Origin: an uncultured Prevotellaceae bacterium
Lineage (GTDB): Bacteria > Bacteroidota > Bacteroidia > Bacteroidales > Bacteroidaceae
DNA length: 64,000 bases
Assembly (NCBI GenBank): GCA_900315455.1
Contig: OMZE01000019.1
Location: forward strand, 120,479-184,478
Reading direction: 5' to 3'
Below the pieces are notes generated by a model. That model was not told the origin of the DNA. It saw only the letters and a list, made by a program, of their open reading frames with translations, and ran no database searches. Each line of letters opens with the position of its first letter. Positions within the stretch are counted from its first letter, which is position 1. Positions 17,969 through 28,797 of the stretch are shown in pieces. Both the position numbers and the translations under genes were made by a program.

Positions 17969-20302
17969 TTATCTTCGCAAGAGTTGCAGTTTCACGTTGG
18001 GCTGCATCACATTGTGCACCTTCTGTGTCCATGACTTCACGTTGGCAGAGACCTTGGCCTCTACGTGGCTGGCAGAGGAGCAGATGAGGAAATCGTAGCG
18101 GCCGGCGTCGGTCTTCCATGCCGAGGCCTTCTCGTTGAACGAAGCGAGGTCGGATGTCTTCACCTTCATCGTCACCGTCTGACTCTCACCCGGCTGTAGC
18201 AGTCGTGTCTTGGCATAGTTGCGCAACTCTTTCACCGGTTTGTTGAGTTTCTTGCTGTTGGGTGCCGCCACGAAGAGTTCCACGACATTACGGCCGGCAC
18301 GGCTACCGGTATTCGTCACCTTCACCGAGACGGTGTAGGTATCGCCATCTACACTACATGCCGCATCGGCATAGGAGAAGGTGGTATAGGAGAGGCCGAA
18401 GCCGAAGGGATAGGCCACGGGCTTGCCGAAACTGTCGAAATAGCGGTATCCCACATAGATATCCTCTTCGTAGTTGGTGAAGTCGATATCCTTCTGCGGC
18501 TGGCGTTCCTTCGGGGCGGAGTCTTTGTCGTAGCCCCACATGAACATCGCGCCGAGGGTCTTGTCGTCGACATTGGCGGGGAAGTTCTTGTCGGCATAGG
18601 CATCACCGTAGTTGACGGGGAAGGTCATCGGCAACTTGCCCGAGGGGTTCACACTGCCAGAGAGCACGTCGGCGACAGCAAAGCCACTCTCCTGCCCTCC
18701 CTGCCAGGTGCAGACCACGGCATCCACCTGACCTTGCCACGACGCCACGTCGATGGGACTGCAGATGTCGAGCAGCGCCACCACCTTCTTGCCCTTGGCA
18801 TGATAGGCATCGCTGACAGCCTTTATCAACTGTTTTTCGCCTTCCTTGAGGTAGAAGTCTGCCTCACTGCGGTCGGCTGCCTCACCACTCTTTCTGCCAA
18901 GGCTGATGATGGCCACATCGCTGCCCTCTACGGCTGCATGGAGTTCTTCGGCAGTAAACTGCTTCTCGTCGGCACGTGCGGGAGGCGTGATGGAGAATGG
19001 TGGACGGCCGGTGGGGAAGAGGCGTTTTTCCTCTGCAGCGAGATGCTGGGTATACACCCCTATCAGTGGCTTGTAAACCTCGTAGTCGGCAGCTCGCAGG
19101 CCCTCCACCAGCGATACTGTATAATGTCCTACAGACGTACCGCCGAAGCCGGAACCACCAGAAATCCAGTCATACGAGGTGCAGCCGAAAAGCGCCACAC
19201 GCTTGCCGGTGAGCGGCAGAATACCATTGTTGCTGAGCAGCACGATACCCTCGGCACCCACCTCACGAACGGTCTGGGCATGAGCCTTCAAGTCTGGATT
19301 ATTGTCATACTTATAGCCCTTGAAGTTATGGGTCTTGACGACATACTCCAAAATGCGCTTCACATTGGCATCGAGCACCTCTATCGGGAGCGTGCCGTTC
19401 TTTGCTGCCTCGAAGATGGCCTGATATTGCTTGTCCTGACCGGGCTGCAGCATGTCGTTGCCCGCCAGCATGGCAGCCACGGCATCGTCGCCGGCATTCC
19501 AGTCAGACACATACATGCCTTTCCATCCCCACTCATCACGCACGATGGTGGTGAGCAGGTCGCGGTTCTGCAGGGCATACGGACCATTGAGTTTGTTGTA
19601 TGAGGTCATGATGGTCCAAGGGTCGCTCTCCTTCACCATAATCTCGAAAGCCCTCAGGTAAATCTCACGGAGGGCACGCTGCGACACCTGCGAGATATTG
19701 TTGTTGCGGTTGGTCTCCTGGTTATTGGCTACGAAGTGCTTCGGACAGGCTGCCGTTCCCTCGCTCTGCACACCCCGCACATAGCCTGCGGCGATGGTAC
19801 CCGAGAGATAGGGGTCTTCGGAATAGTATTCGTGGTTGCGGCCACACAGCGGATTGCGGATGAGGTTCATCGCCGGCGAGAGAATCCAGTCGAGACCGAA
19901 CTCACGCACCTCGTTGCCGATGCCCTGTCCCACACGGAAAGCCGCCTCACGGTCCCATGTCGAGGCAAGGGTCATCGATGCCACAAAGTCGGTGGGGTAA
20001 TAGTCGTTATGGTCCCAGGCACGTGTGGCACTCATACGCAGACCCTGCTGACTGTCAGCGCAATAGGTGGCGGGTATGCCCAAGCGCGGAATGGCATAGG
20101 TGCTGCCTGCCGTGCCCGGAAACTTCGCGTCGTCGTTGAAATGCATGCCACAGCCGAGGACGAGATGACATTTCTCCTCGAGAGTCATGGCTTTCACCAC
20201 CTCATCGATGTTGTCGGCCCGCAGTTGCTGGGCAGAACACCGAAGGCTGTAGCCGCAGAGTGCGACTACAGCGATAGTGACAATACTAACTCTATATCTC
20301 AT
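17969..20302 (-). CDS. Glycoside hydrolase family 3 enzyme (beta-glucosidase/beta-xylosidase type)
   Basis: 777 residues with a signal peptide (SIVTIAVVALCGYSLRCSA). The GH3 N-terminal barrel has KHFVANNQETNRN near 188-200 and the nucleophile Asp267 in MYVSDWNAGDD. The C-terminal alpha/beta sandwich contains a candidate acid/base region (LGRKSGEAADRSEADF). A fibronectin-III-like domain at the end starts near YPFGFGLSYTTFSY. GH3 enzymes release single sugars from the non-reducing end of oligosaccharides. Its start codon directly follows the stop of the upstream GH3 gene with no gap, so they are coupled. Glucoside versus xyloside preference is not decided by the visible motifs. Confidence 0.93.
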   Translation of the reverse strand: MRYRVSIVTIAVVALCGYSLRCSAQQLRADNIDEVVKAMTLEEKCHLVLGCGMHFNDDAKFPGTAGSTYAIPRLGIPATYCADSQQGLRMSATRAWDHNDYYPTDFVASMTLASTWDREAAFRVGQGIGNEVREFGLDWILSPAMNLIRNPLCGRNHEYYSEDPYLSGTIAAGYVRGVQSEGTAACPKHFVANNQETNRNNNISQVSQRALREIYLRAFEIMVKESDPWTIMTSYNKLNGPYALQNRDLLTTIVRDEWGWKGMYVSDWNAGDDAVAAMLAGNDMLQPGQDKQYQAIFEAAKNGTLPIEVLDANVKRILEYVVKTHNFKGYKYDNNPDLKAHAQTVREVGAEGIVLLSNNGILPLTGKRVALFGCTSYDWISGGSGFGGTSVGHYTVSLVEGLRAADYEVYKPLIGVYTQHLAAEEKRLFPTGRPPFSITPPARADEKQFTAEELHAAVEGSDVAIISLGRKSGEAADRSEADFYLKEGEKQLIKAVSDAYHAKGKKVVALLDICSPIDVASWQGQVDAVVCTWQGGQESGFAVADVLSGSVNPSGKLPMTFPVNYGDAYADKNFPANVDDKTLGAMFMWGYDKDSAPKERQPQKDIDFTNYEEDIYVGYRYFDSFGKPVAYPFGFGLSYTTFSYADAACSVDGDTYTVSVKVTNTGSRAGRNVVELFVAAPNSKKLNKPVKELRNYAKTRLLQPGESQTVTMKVKTSDLASFNEKASAWKTDAGRYDFLICSSASHVEAKVSANVKSWTQKVHNVMQPNVKLQLLRR

Positions 20303-22663
20303 TTACTGACGTTTTAAGAGATTCATCTTCACTTCTGGCTTCAGCACATTGTTGACCTTCTGGGTCTGGGCATTGGCGGCAGCACTGAGCGTGGCCTTGA
20401 TGTCTTGCGAGGAGGCACCCACGAGGAACTGGTAGTCGCCTGCTGCCACCACCCAAGCCGAGGCAGCCTCGTCGAAGGAGGCCAGGTCGGCAGCCTTCAC
20501 CACGAGGGTGACGGTCTCGCTCTCGCCGGGTTTCAGCAGACGGGTCTTGGCGTATGCCTTCAACTCCTTGGCGGGTTTGTTGGCAGCCTTGTTGTCGGGG
20601 GCGGAGACATAGAGTTGCACCACCTCCTTGCCGTCGCGCTCACCAGTGTTCTTCACCACCACACTCACCTCATAACCGTCGCCCTTGGCGGCTACCTTGG
20701 CATCGCTGTATTCGAAGGTAGTGTAACTGAGTCCGAACCCGAAGGGATAACTCACAGGCACCTCGAAGGAGTCGAAATAGCGGTATCCCACATAGATGTC
20801 TTCCTCATATTCGGTGAAGTCGACATTCCTCACATTGCCTTTCTGTCCCTGGTTCATCATATCGATGCGGGGGTCTTCGTCGATGGGGAAGTTCTTCGAC
20901 GAGTAGGCATCGGTAAACTGCACCGGCCAGGTCATAGTGAACTTTCCTGAGGGCGACTGCTTGCCGCTGAGCACGTCGACCACACTGTTGCCTCCCTCCT
21001 GACCTGCCTGCCATGCGCAGAGGATGGCATCGGGCAGTGCCTTCCATGTGGCGGTCTCGATGACGCCGCCGATATTAAGCAACACCACCACCTGCTTGCC
21101 AGCCTTGTGGTAAACCTCGCACACCCGCTCTACGAGGGTGCGCTCAGAGGCGCTGAGGTTGAAGTCGGCGACCTTGCGGTCGAGGAACTCGCCCGAGAGG
21201 CGTCCGAGGGTTATCACTGCCACGTCGGCTTCTGATGCCTGGGCTGTCAACTCATCGGCAGAAAACAGTTTCTCTGCGGGCAGAGGCTGTGGGAGGAAAC
21301 GCTGCAACTGGGCGGCGTTGGGGTCTTTCTTAGCGGCTTCGGCGAGGGCTGCCTCGGCCTTCGCCTTACAGTCGGCGAGATAGGTCTCATAGGTCTTCTT
21401 CAGTTCCTCGTTGACGGTGTAGCCACCGTTCTTCATACCATCGAGGAGAGAGACGACATAGGCGTGGTTGACGTTGCCGGAGCCCGTGCCACCGGCGATG
21501 AAGTCGTAGGAGGTATTGCCGTAGAGCGCCACCTTCTTGATGCTGTCGCCAAAAGGAAGGGCTTTCTCGTTCTTCATCAGCACCATGCCTTCGGCAGCCG
21601 ACTGCCGGGTTACCTGGGCGTGTGCCTTCAGGTCGGGCTTGTTCGAATACTGATAGCCTTGGTAGCGTGGACTCTTCTCCACGAGGCTGAGCACACGCTG
21701 CACGTTGCGGTCGAGGTCGGCTTCGGCAAGTTTGCCGCTCTTCACGCCGGCGACGATGGAGTCGTACTGCTCTGCCTTACCGGGCTGCAGCATGTCGTTG
21801 CCCGCCCACATCTGCTTCGCGCCGTCCTTGCCACCAAACCAGTCGGTCATCACGGTGCCTTCGTAGCCCCATTCCTCGCGGAGAATGGTCTCTACCAACT
21901 CCTTGCTCTCCGAGGTGTAGGTGCCATTGACATAGTTATACGAGGTCATCACCGTCCATGGCTTGCTCTCCTTGATGGCTATTTCGAAGCCCTTGAGGTA
22001 AATCTCACGGAGGGCACGCTGCGAGATACGCGCGTCGGTGTTCATGCGGTTGGTTTCCTGGTTGTTGGCAGCGAAGTGCTTGATGCTCGTGCCCACGTCG
22101 TTCTTCTGCACACCGCGGATATAGGCAGCGGCAGTCTTGCCTGCCACCACCGGGTCTTCGGAATAGTATTCGAAGTTGCGGCCGCAGAGGGGGTTGCGCA
22201 TGATGTTGACGGCAGGAGCCAGCAACACGTCGGCACCATATTCCTTCACCTCATTGCCAATGGCGGTTCCCACCTCTTCGATGAGTTGGGTGTTCCATGT
22301 CGAGGCGAGCAGGGTGCCGATGGGGAAGTGTGTGCAGTAATAGGTGTTTTGGTCACCCTCACGAGTGGCATCGATACGCAGACCGGCAGGGCCGTCGGCG
22401 AGTACGATAGCGGGAATGCCCAGTGAATCGAGGGGATAGGTGGTGCCTGCGGCTCCGGGCACAAGGTTGCGTGTGGCTCCGATGACGGCATCGTCGCCGC
22501 TGAAACCTGCCATTCCTGTGCCGATGACGAAATGGGCTTTCTCTTCAAGAGTCATCTTGCTCATTGTTTCTTCTTGGTTAATAGTGTTCTGCAGTCCTTT
22601 TTCTGAGGTACAGCCGCCAGCGATGATTACCACGGCGATGGCGGAAAGGAGAGTTTTTTTCAT
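20303..22663 (-). CDS. Glycoside hydrolase family 3 lipoprotein
   Basis: 786 residues. The N-terminus is a lipoprotein signal, MKKTLLSAIAVVIIAGGC, with the lipidated cysteine at residue 18, so it is probably anchored in the outer or inner membrane facing the periplasm. GH3 barrel motifs are clear (KHFAANNQETNRMN near 195-208) and the nucleophile is Asp274 in VMTDWFGGKDG. The C-terminal sandwich and FnIII-like domain (YPFGFGLSYTTFEY) follow. It is a paralogue of the next gene but they differ in anchoring and in the +1-site surroundings, suggesting two linkages or two locations. It follows the first esterase by 50 bases. Confidence 0.93.
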   Translation of the reverse strand: MKKTLLSAIAVVIIAGGCTSEKGLQNTINQEETMSKMTLEEKAHFVIGTGMAGFSGDDAVIGATRNLVPGAAGTTYPLDSLGIPAIVLADGPAGLRIDATREGDQNTYYCTHFPIGTLLASTWNTQLIEEVGTAIGNEVKEYGADVLLAPAVNIMRNPLCGRNFEYYSEDPVVAGKTAAAYIRGVQKNDVGTSIKHFAANNQETNRMNTDARISQRALREIYLKGFEIAIKESKPWTVMTSYNYVNGTYTSESKELVETILREEWGYEGTVMTDWFGGKDGAKQMWAGNDMLQPGKAEQYDSIVAGVKSGKLAEADLDRNVQRVLSLVEKSPRYQGYQYSNKPDLKAHAQVTRQSAAEGMVLMKNEKALPFGDSIKKVALYGNTSYDFIAGGTGSGNVNHAYVVSLLDGMKNGGYTVNEELKKTYETYLADCKAKAEAALAEAAKKDPNAAQLQRFLPQPLPAEKLFSADELTAQASEADVAVITLGRLSGEFLDRKVADFNLSASERTLVERVCEVYHKAGKQVVVLLNIGGVIETATWKALPDAILCAWQAGQEGGNSVVDVLSGKQSPSGKFTMTWPVQFTDAYSSKNFPIDEDPRIDMMNQGQKGNVRNVDFTEYEEDIYVGYRYFDSFEVPVSYPFGFGLSYTTFEYSDAKVAAKGDGYEVSVVVKNTGERDGKEVVQLYVSAPDNKAANKPAKELKAYAKTRLLKPGESETVTLVVKAADLASFDEAASAWVVAAGDYQFLVGASSQDIKATLSAAANAQTQKVNNVLKPEVKMNLLKRQ

Positions 22664-22713
22664 TGGTGTTTTTTTAATGGGGTTAAATAGGGAGGTAAAG
22701 AAAACATTTCTTA

Positions 22714-24012
<1,299 letters not shown>

Positions 24013-24030
24013 TCAGGTTTCTCGCCGTTC

Positions 24031-24139
24031 TCTCGCTTAATCGCACCTTTGCCACCTTGTGGCGAAGATACTCCTGCTTTGAAAAACCTATTTTGGCTTT
24101 TCTCTCGCTTAATCGCACCTTTGCCACCTTGTGGCGAAG
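24031..24139. repeat. Two identical 37-bp copies of a dead promoter-like segment
   Basis: Identical 37-base segments lie at 24031-24067 and 24103-24139 (TCTCGCTTAATCGCACCTTT, then GCCACCTTGTGGCGAAG). The first part repeats the functional-looking leuS promoter region at 24267-24289, but with CACCTTTG in place of TACCTTTG. Copy 2 also keeps the upstream TTTTGGCTTTTC with the correct 20-base spacing. GCCACCTTGTGGC is itself a palindrome. Confidence 0.85.
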
Positions 24140-24183
24140 GTAGGCGGCGGTTCGGAAAAGAAAATAAAAACTGCGTTATTTAT

Positions 24184-24214
24184 TTTGCTTTTCGCTCACC
24201 TTGCACTACCTTTG
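24184..24214 (+). promoter_or_regulatory. Additional promoter-like element upstream of leuS
   Basis: TTTG at 24184-24187, 19-base spacer, TACCTTTG at 24207-24214. It fits the Bacteroidota consensus as well as the proximal one and would give a ~105-base leader. GGCTTCGCC and GAAAGTACTTTC palindromes follow directly. Confidence 0.5.
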
Positions 24215-24255
24215 GCTTCGCCGAAAGTACTTTCGCTCTGAAAAGCCAAAAATTT

Positions 24256-24287
24256 TTTGGCTTTTCTCTCGCTTAATCGTACCTTTG
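24256..24287 (+). promoter_or_regulatory. Proximal promoter of the leuS-porZ operon
   Basis: -33 TTTG at 24256-24259, 20-base spacer, -7 TACCTTTG at 24280-24287. The -33 lies within the inverted repeat GAAAAGCCAAAA / TTTTGGCTTTTC (24240-24266). The leader to the ATG at 24327 is about 33 bases. Confidence 0.75.
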
Positions 24288-24326
24288 CAGTCTAAAACAA
24301 AAAAACGCTGATAATTAACAACAACA

Positions 24327-27191
24327 ATGGAATACAATTTCAGAGAAATCGAGAAGAAATGGCAGAAAAAGTGGGTTGAACAGAAGACCTACAAAGTGAC
24401 GGAAGACAACAGCCGCAAGAAATTCTATGTGCTCAACATGTTCCCCTACCCCTCTGGCGCAGGACTGCATGTGGGACACCCCCTCGGCTATATCGCCTCA
24501 GATATCTATGCCCGTTACAAACGCCAACAGGGCTTCAACGTGCTCAACCCCATGGGCTATGATGCCTACGGACTGCCTGCCGAGCAATATGCCATACAGA
24601 CCGGACAGCATCCTGCCATCACCACCGTCAACAATATCAACCGCTACCGTGAGCAACTCGACAAAATCGGGTTCTGCTTCGACTGGGACCGTGAGGTGCG
24701 CACCTGCGACCCCGGATACTACAAATGGACACAGTGGGCATTCCAACTGATGTTCAAGTCGTATTACGACAACCGTGAGAAGAAAGCACTGCCCATCAGC
24801 AAACTCGTGGAGCACTTCACACAACAAGGCAGTGCCGACATCGACGTAGCACAGAGCGAGGAACTCTCGTTCACCGCCGAAGAATGGAACTCATGGGACG
24901 AGAAGCGCCAACAGCAGGTGCTGATGAACTACCGCATCGCCTATCTCGGCGAGACGATGGTGAACTGGTGCGCCGGACTGGGCACAGTACTTGCCAACGA
25001 CGAGGTGGTAGACGGCGTGAGCGTGCGCGGCGGCTACCCCGTGGTGCAGCAGAAAATGCGGCAGTGGTGCCTCCGCGTGTCGGCCTACGCACAGCGTCTG
25101 CTCGACGGCCTCGACACCATAGAGTGGACCGACTCGCTGAAAGAGACCCAGCGCAACTGGATAGGACGGTCGGAAGGTGCCGAGGTGGTGTTCAACGTGA
25201 AAGACAGCGACGTGCAGTTCACCATCTTCACCACACGTGCCGACACGATGTTCGGCGTCACCTTCATGGTTCTCGCCCCTGAGAGCGAATACGTGGCACT
25301 GGTGACCACCGACAGCGAGCGGAAAGCCGTAGAAGACTACGTGGCTGCCACCAAGAAGCGCACCGAGCGCGAGCGTATCGCCGACCGCAAGGTAACGGGT
25401 GTGTTCACCGGCTCGTATGCCATCAACCCCTTTACCGGAGAGGCTATCCCCATCTGGGTGAGCGACTATGTGCTCGCCGGATACGGCACAGGAGCCATCA
25501 TGGCAGTGCCGGCACACGACTCCCGCGACTATGCCTTCGCCCGTCACTTCAACCTGCCCATCATCCCCCTTATCGAGGGTTGCGATGTGAGCGAGGAGAG
25601 TTTCGACGCCAAAGAGGGCATCGTGTGCAATTCCCCACGGAAAGACGTGACACCCTATATCGATTTCTCCCTCAACGGCCTGACCGTGAAAGAGGCCATC
25701 GAAGCCACAAAGAAATACGTGGCAGAACACCATCTCGGACGCGTGAAGGTGAACTACCGCCTGCGCGATGCCATCTTCTCGCGCCAACGCTACTGGGGCG
25801 AGCCATTCCCCGTCTACTACGTCGACGGCATGCCCTATATGATTCCCGCCGACAAGTTGCCCATCGAACTGCCGGAAATCGACAAGTACCAACCCACGGA
25901 GACAGGTGAACCACCTCTCGGACGTGCCGTGAAATGGGCATGGGACACAGAGAAAGAGGAAATCGTAGACAAGGCGCTTATCGACCAGAAGAAGGTGTTC
26001 CCCATCGAACTCAACACCATGCCGGGATTCGCCGGTTCGTCGGCCTACTACCTGCGCTATATGGACCCCAAGAACGACGATGCACTCGTAGACAAGGACG
26101 TAGATGAATACTGGCAGAACGTCGACCTCTACGTTGGCGGCACAGAGCATGCCACCGGACACCTCATCTACTCACGCTTCTGGAACAAGTTCCTGCACGA
26201 CTACGGTTACTCGTGCAAGGAGGAGCCCTTCCAGAAACTCGTCAACCAAGGCATGATACAAGGGCGCAGCAACTTCGTATACCGTGTGAACAGCGACGAC
26301 CACTCGCAGCATCCGGTGTTCGTGAGCCATGGCCTGAAAGACCAATATTCCACCACAGAGATACATGTCGACGTGAATATCGTGAGTGCCGATGTGCTCG
26401 ACCTCGAGGCCTTCAAGGCATGGCGACCCGAATATGCCGACGCAGAGTTCATCCTCGAAGACGGGAAATACATCTGCGGATGGGCCATCGAAAAGATGTC
26501 GAAGTCGATGTTCAACGTCGTCAACCCCGACATGATCGTGGAGCGTTATGGGGCCGATACCCTGCGACTCTATGAGATGTTCCTCGGACCCGTGGAGCAG
26601 AGCAAGCCATGGGACACCAACGGTATCGACGGCTGTCACCGCTTCCTGAAGAAGTTCTGGGCACTCTACTACGGCTCCGGGCGCGACAGCAGCGACCAGT
26701 TGCTCGACCTCGACCAACCTGCCACCCCAGAGATGCTCAAGAGCGTTCACAAACTCATCAAGAAAGTGTCGCAAGACATCGAGGTGTTCTCCTACAACAC
26801 TTCCATCTCGGCATTCATGATCTGCGTGAATGAACTCACCCAGCAACACTGCCGCAACAAAGAGTTGCTCAGCACCCTCGTGGCACTCATCGCTCCCTTC
26901 GCTCCACATATCGCCGAAGAACTGTGGGAAGCACTCGGACAAGAGGGCTCGGTGTGTGATGCCCCATGGCCGGTATACGACGAGAAACACCTCGTGGAGA
27001 GCCAGATGCAACTCACCGTGTCGTTCAACGGCAAGGCGAGATTCCAACTCTCGTTCCCCGCAGATGCCGACAACGCCACCATTGAGCAGACCGTGCTCGC
27101 CGACGAGAAATCGCTCAAGTATATCGGCGACAAGAAGGTGGTGAAGGTCATCATCGTGCCCAAGCGCATCGTCAACGTGGTCATCAAATAA
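24327..27191 (+). CDS. leuS: Leucyl-tRNA synthetase
   Basis: 954 residues, at the upper end for bacterial LeuRS because of a Bacteroidota-style insert before the KMSKS loop. It attaches leucine to tRNA-Leu. The HIGH-type motif is HVGHPLGY at about 51-58. The editing domain (CP1) is around 220-420, with [18 protein letters not shown] and the aspartate-bearing [17 protein letters not shown]. The KMSKS loop EKMSKSMFN is near 722. The C-terminal anticodon-binding part has [15 protein letters not shown]. First gene of a six-gene rightward run; the next gene starts 8 bases after its stop. Confidence 0.99.
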   Translation: MEYNFREIEKKWQKKWVEQKTYKVTEDNSRKKFYVLNMFPYPSGAGLHVGHPLGYIASDIYARYKRQQGFNVLNPMGYDAYGLPAEQYAIQTGQHPAITTVNNINRYREQLDKIGFCFDWDREVRTCDPGYYKWTQWAFQLMFKSYYDNREKKALPISKLVEHFTQQGSADIDVAQSEELSFTAEEWNSWDEKRQQQVLMNYRIAYLGETMVNWCAGLGTVLANDEVVDGVSVRGGYPVVQQKMRQWCLRVSAYAQRLLDGLDTIEWTDSLKETQRNWIGRSEGAEVVFNVKDSDVQFTIFTTRADTMFGVTFMVLAPESEYVALVTTDSERKAVEDYVAATKKRTERERIADRKVTGVFTGSYAINPFTGEAIPIWVSDYVLAGYGTGAIMAVPAHDSRDYAFARHFNLPIIPLIEGCDVSEESFDAKEGIVCNSPRKDVTPYIDFSLNGLTVKEAIEATKKYVAEHHLGRVKVNYRLRDAIFSRQRYWGEPFPVYYVDGMPYMIPADKLPIELPEIDKYQPTETGEPPLGRAVKWAWDTEKEEIVDKALIDQKKVFPIELNTMPGFAGSSAYYLRYMDPKNDDALVDKDVDEYWQNVDLYVGGTEHATGHLIYSRFWNKFLHDYGYSCKEEPFQKLVNQGMIQGRSNFVYRVNSDDHSQHPVFVSHGLKDQYSTTEIHVDVNIVSADVLDLEAFKAWRPEYADAEFILEDGKYICGWAIEKMSKSMFNVVNPDMIVERYGADTLRLYEMFLGPVEQSKPWDTNGIDGCHRFLKKFWALYYGSGRDSSDQLLDLDQPATPEMLKSVHKLIKKVSQDIEVFSYNTSISAFMICVNELTQQHCRNKELLSTLVALIAPFAPHIAEELWEALGQEGSVCDAPWPVYDEKHLVESQMQLTVSFNGKARFQLSFPADADNATIEQTVLADEKSLKYIGDKKVVKVIIVPKRIVNVVIK

Positions 27192-27199
27192 ACCCTACT

Positions 27200-28171
27200 A
27201 TGGCGTTACCCATTTCAGGCAAGCATATCTACAGCGAAGCCAAGGATTATGTCTTCATAACCCTTGGCCTCCTGCTTTATACGGTAGGATGGACCTTCTT
27301 CCTGCTGCCCTACGAAATCGTGACGGGTGGCGTGACAGGTATCTCTGCCATCATCTTCTATGCCACCAACGGCAGCGGGCATGGAATACCCATCATGTAT
27401 ACCTACTTCATCATCAACGCCATCCTGCTGGTGCTCGCACTCAAGATTCTCGGATGGAAATTCCTGGTGAAGACCATCTACGCCATCTTCATGCTCTCGC
27501 TGATGCTCGGCGTGGCACAAGACATCGTGACCGACGAAAACGGGAAGATGATACAGTTGCTCGGCGACCAAGACTTCATGTCGCTCATCATCGGCTGCTG
27601 CCTCACCGGCACGGCACTGGCCGTGGTATTCCTCCACAACGGCAGTACGGGCGGCACCGACATCGTGGCTGCCATCGTCAACAAATACCGCAACATGTCG
27701 CTCGGCACCGTGCTCATCTTCGTCGACCTGCTCATCATCGGCAGCAGTTTCCCGACATTCATCTTCGCACGCGACTTCACCGTAACCGAAGCGCTTTACA
27801 AGATCGTGTTCGGCCTCTGCACCATGGTCGTGGAGAATTTCATGCTCGACTACGTGATGAACTCACGACGCGAGTCGGTGCAGTTCTTCATCTTCTCGAA
27901 GAAATACCAGGAGATTGCCAATGCCATCGGCACAGAGATGAACCATGGCGTGACCATACTCGACGGACATGGATGGTATACCGGACAGGATATGAAGGTG
28001 CTCTGCATCCTTGCCCGCAAGCGCGAGAGCGTGAGCATATTCCGACTCATCAAGATGATCGACCCCAATGCCTTCGTCAGCCAGAGCAGTGTCATCGGTG
28101 TCTACGGCGAGGGCTTCGACGAGATGAAGGTGAAAGTGAAAAAGAAACAACAGCCACAAATAGAATCATGA
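27200..28171 (+). CDS. YitT family membrane protein (DUF161/DUF2179)
   Basis: 323 residues. About six membrane segments in the first ~220 residues (for example [20 protein letters not shown]) with the family's conserved glycine-rich turns GGVTGISAI and [15 protein letters not shown]. The C-terminal ~85 residues form a soluble DUF2179 domain ([19 protein letters not shown], then LCILARKRE). The molecular role of this family is unsettled. The stop overlaps the next start as ATGA, so rdgB is translationally coupled. Confidence 0.92.
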   Translation: MALPISGKHIYSEAKDYVFITLGLLLYTVGWTFFLLPYEIVTGGVTGISAIIFYATNGSGHGIPIMYTYFIINAILLVLALKILGWKFLVKTIYAIFMLSLMLGVAQDIVTDENGKMIQLLGDQDFMSLIIGCCLTGTALAVVFLHNGSTGGTDIVAAIVNKYRNMSLGTVLIFVDLLIIGSSFPTFIFARDFTVTEALYKIVFGLCTMVVENFMLDYVMNSRRESVQFFIFSKKYQEIANAIGTEMNHGVTILDGHGWYTGQDMKVLCILARKRESVSIFRLIKMIDPNAFVSQSSVIGVYGEGFDEMKVKVKKKQQPQIES

Positions 28172-28785
28172 AGAAAATAGTCTTCGCCACCAACAACGCG
28201 CACAAACTGTCGGAAATCCGACAAATCCTTGGAGAGCGTATCGAAGTGCTCTCGCTCAACGACATCGGATGCCATGCCGACATCCCCGAGACTGCCGACA
28301 CGCTGAAAGGCAACGCCCTGCAGAAGGCGGAATATGTAGCCTCACACTACCACATCGACTGTTTCGCCGACGATACCGGCCTCGAGGTGGATGCCCTCGG
28401 CGGTGCTCCCGGCGTGCATTCCGCCCGCTATGCTGGCGGCGAAGGGCACGACAGCGAGGCCAACATGCGCAAACTTCTTGCCGAATTAGGAGAAAATAAC
28501 AACCGCAAGGCAAGATTTCGCACTGTTATTGCGTTAATAGAGTTAGAAGACGATGAATCGACGGAATTTCCCCTCCATTTCAACAACACCAAGTTTTTCG
28601 AGGGCATCGTCGAAGGACAGATCACACGCGAACGGCATGGCGACGAGGGATTCGGCTACGACCCCATCTTCCAACCCGACGGCTACGAACAGACTTTCGC
28701 CGAACTGGGCATGGAAATCAAAAACCGCATCTCGCACCGTGCCAGAGCCGTGGAAAAACTGGTCCGTTACCTCAGCGAATCCTAA
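28168..28785 (+). CDS. rdgB: XTP/dITP pyrophosphatase (RdgB/HAM1)
   Basis: 205 residues from the ATG at 28168, which overlaps the yitT stop by four bases. The same frame is open far upstream (from 27289), but that part is shadow of yitT. It hydrolyses deaminated purine triphosphates so they are not built into DNA. Signatures: [18 protein letters not shown] at 4-21, [14 protein letters not shown] near 41-54, the metal-binding [20 protein letters not shown] near 67-86, [12 protein letters not shown] near 162-173 and the C-terminal ISHRARA. Confidence 0.97.
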   Translation: MKKIVFATNNAHKLSEIRQILGERIEVLSLNDIGCHADIPETADTLKGNALQKAEYVASHYHIDCFADDTGLEVDALGGAPGVHSARYAGGEGHDSEANMRKLLAELGENNNRKARFRTVIALIELEDDESTEFPLHFNNTKFFEGIVEGQITRERHGDEGFGYDPIFQPDGYEQTFAELGMEIKNRISHRARAVEKLVRYLSES

Positions 28786-28797
28786 CCCCACAGCGAT

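Noticed and set aside
24891-26162. 423-codon open frame opposite leuS
   Set aside because: Shadow of leuS; composition (His/Val-rich, no motifs) reflects third-codon GC bias.
27289-28167. Long N-terminal extension of the rdgB frame
   Set aside because: Arg/His-rich out-of-frame reading of yitT; RdgB starts naturally at the ATG at 28168.
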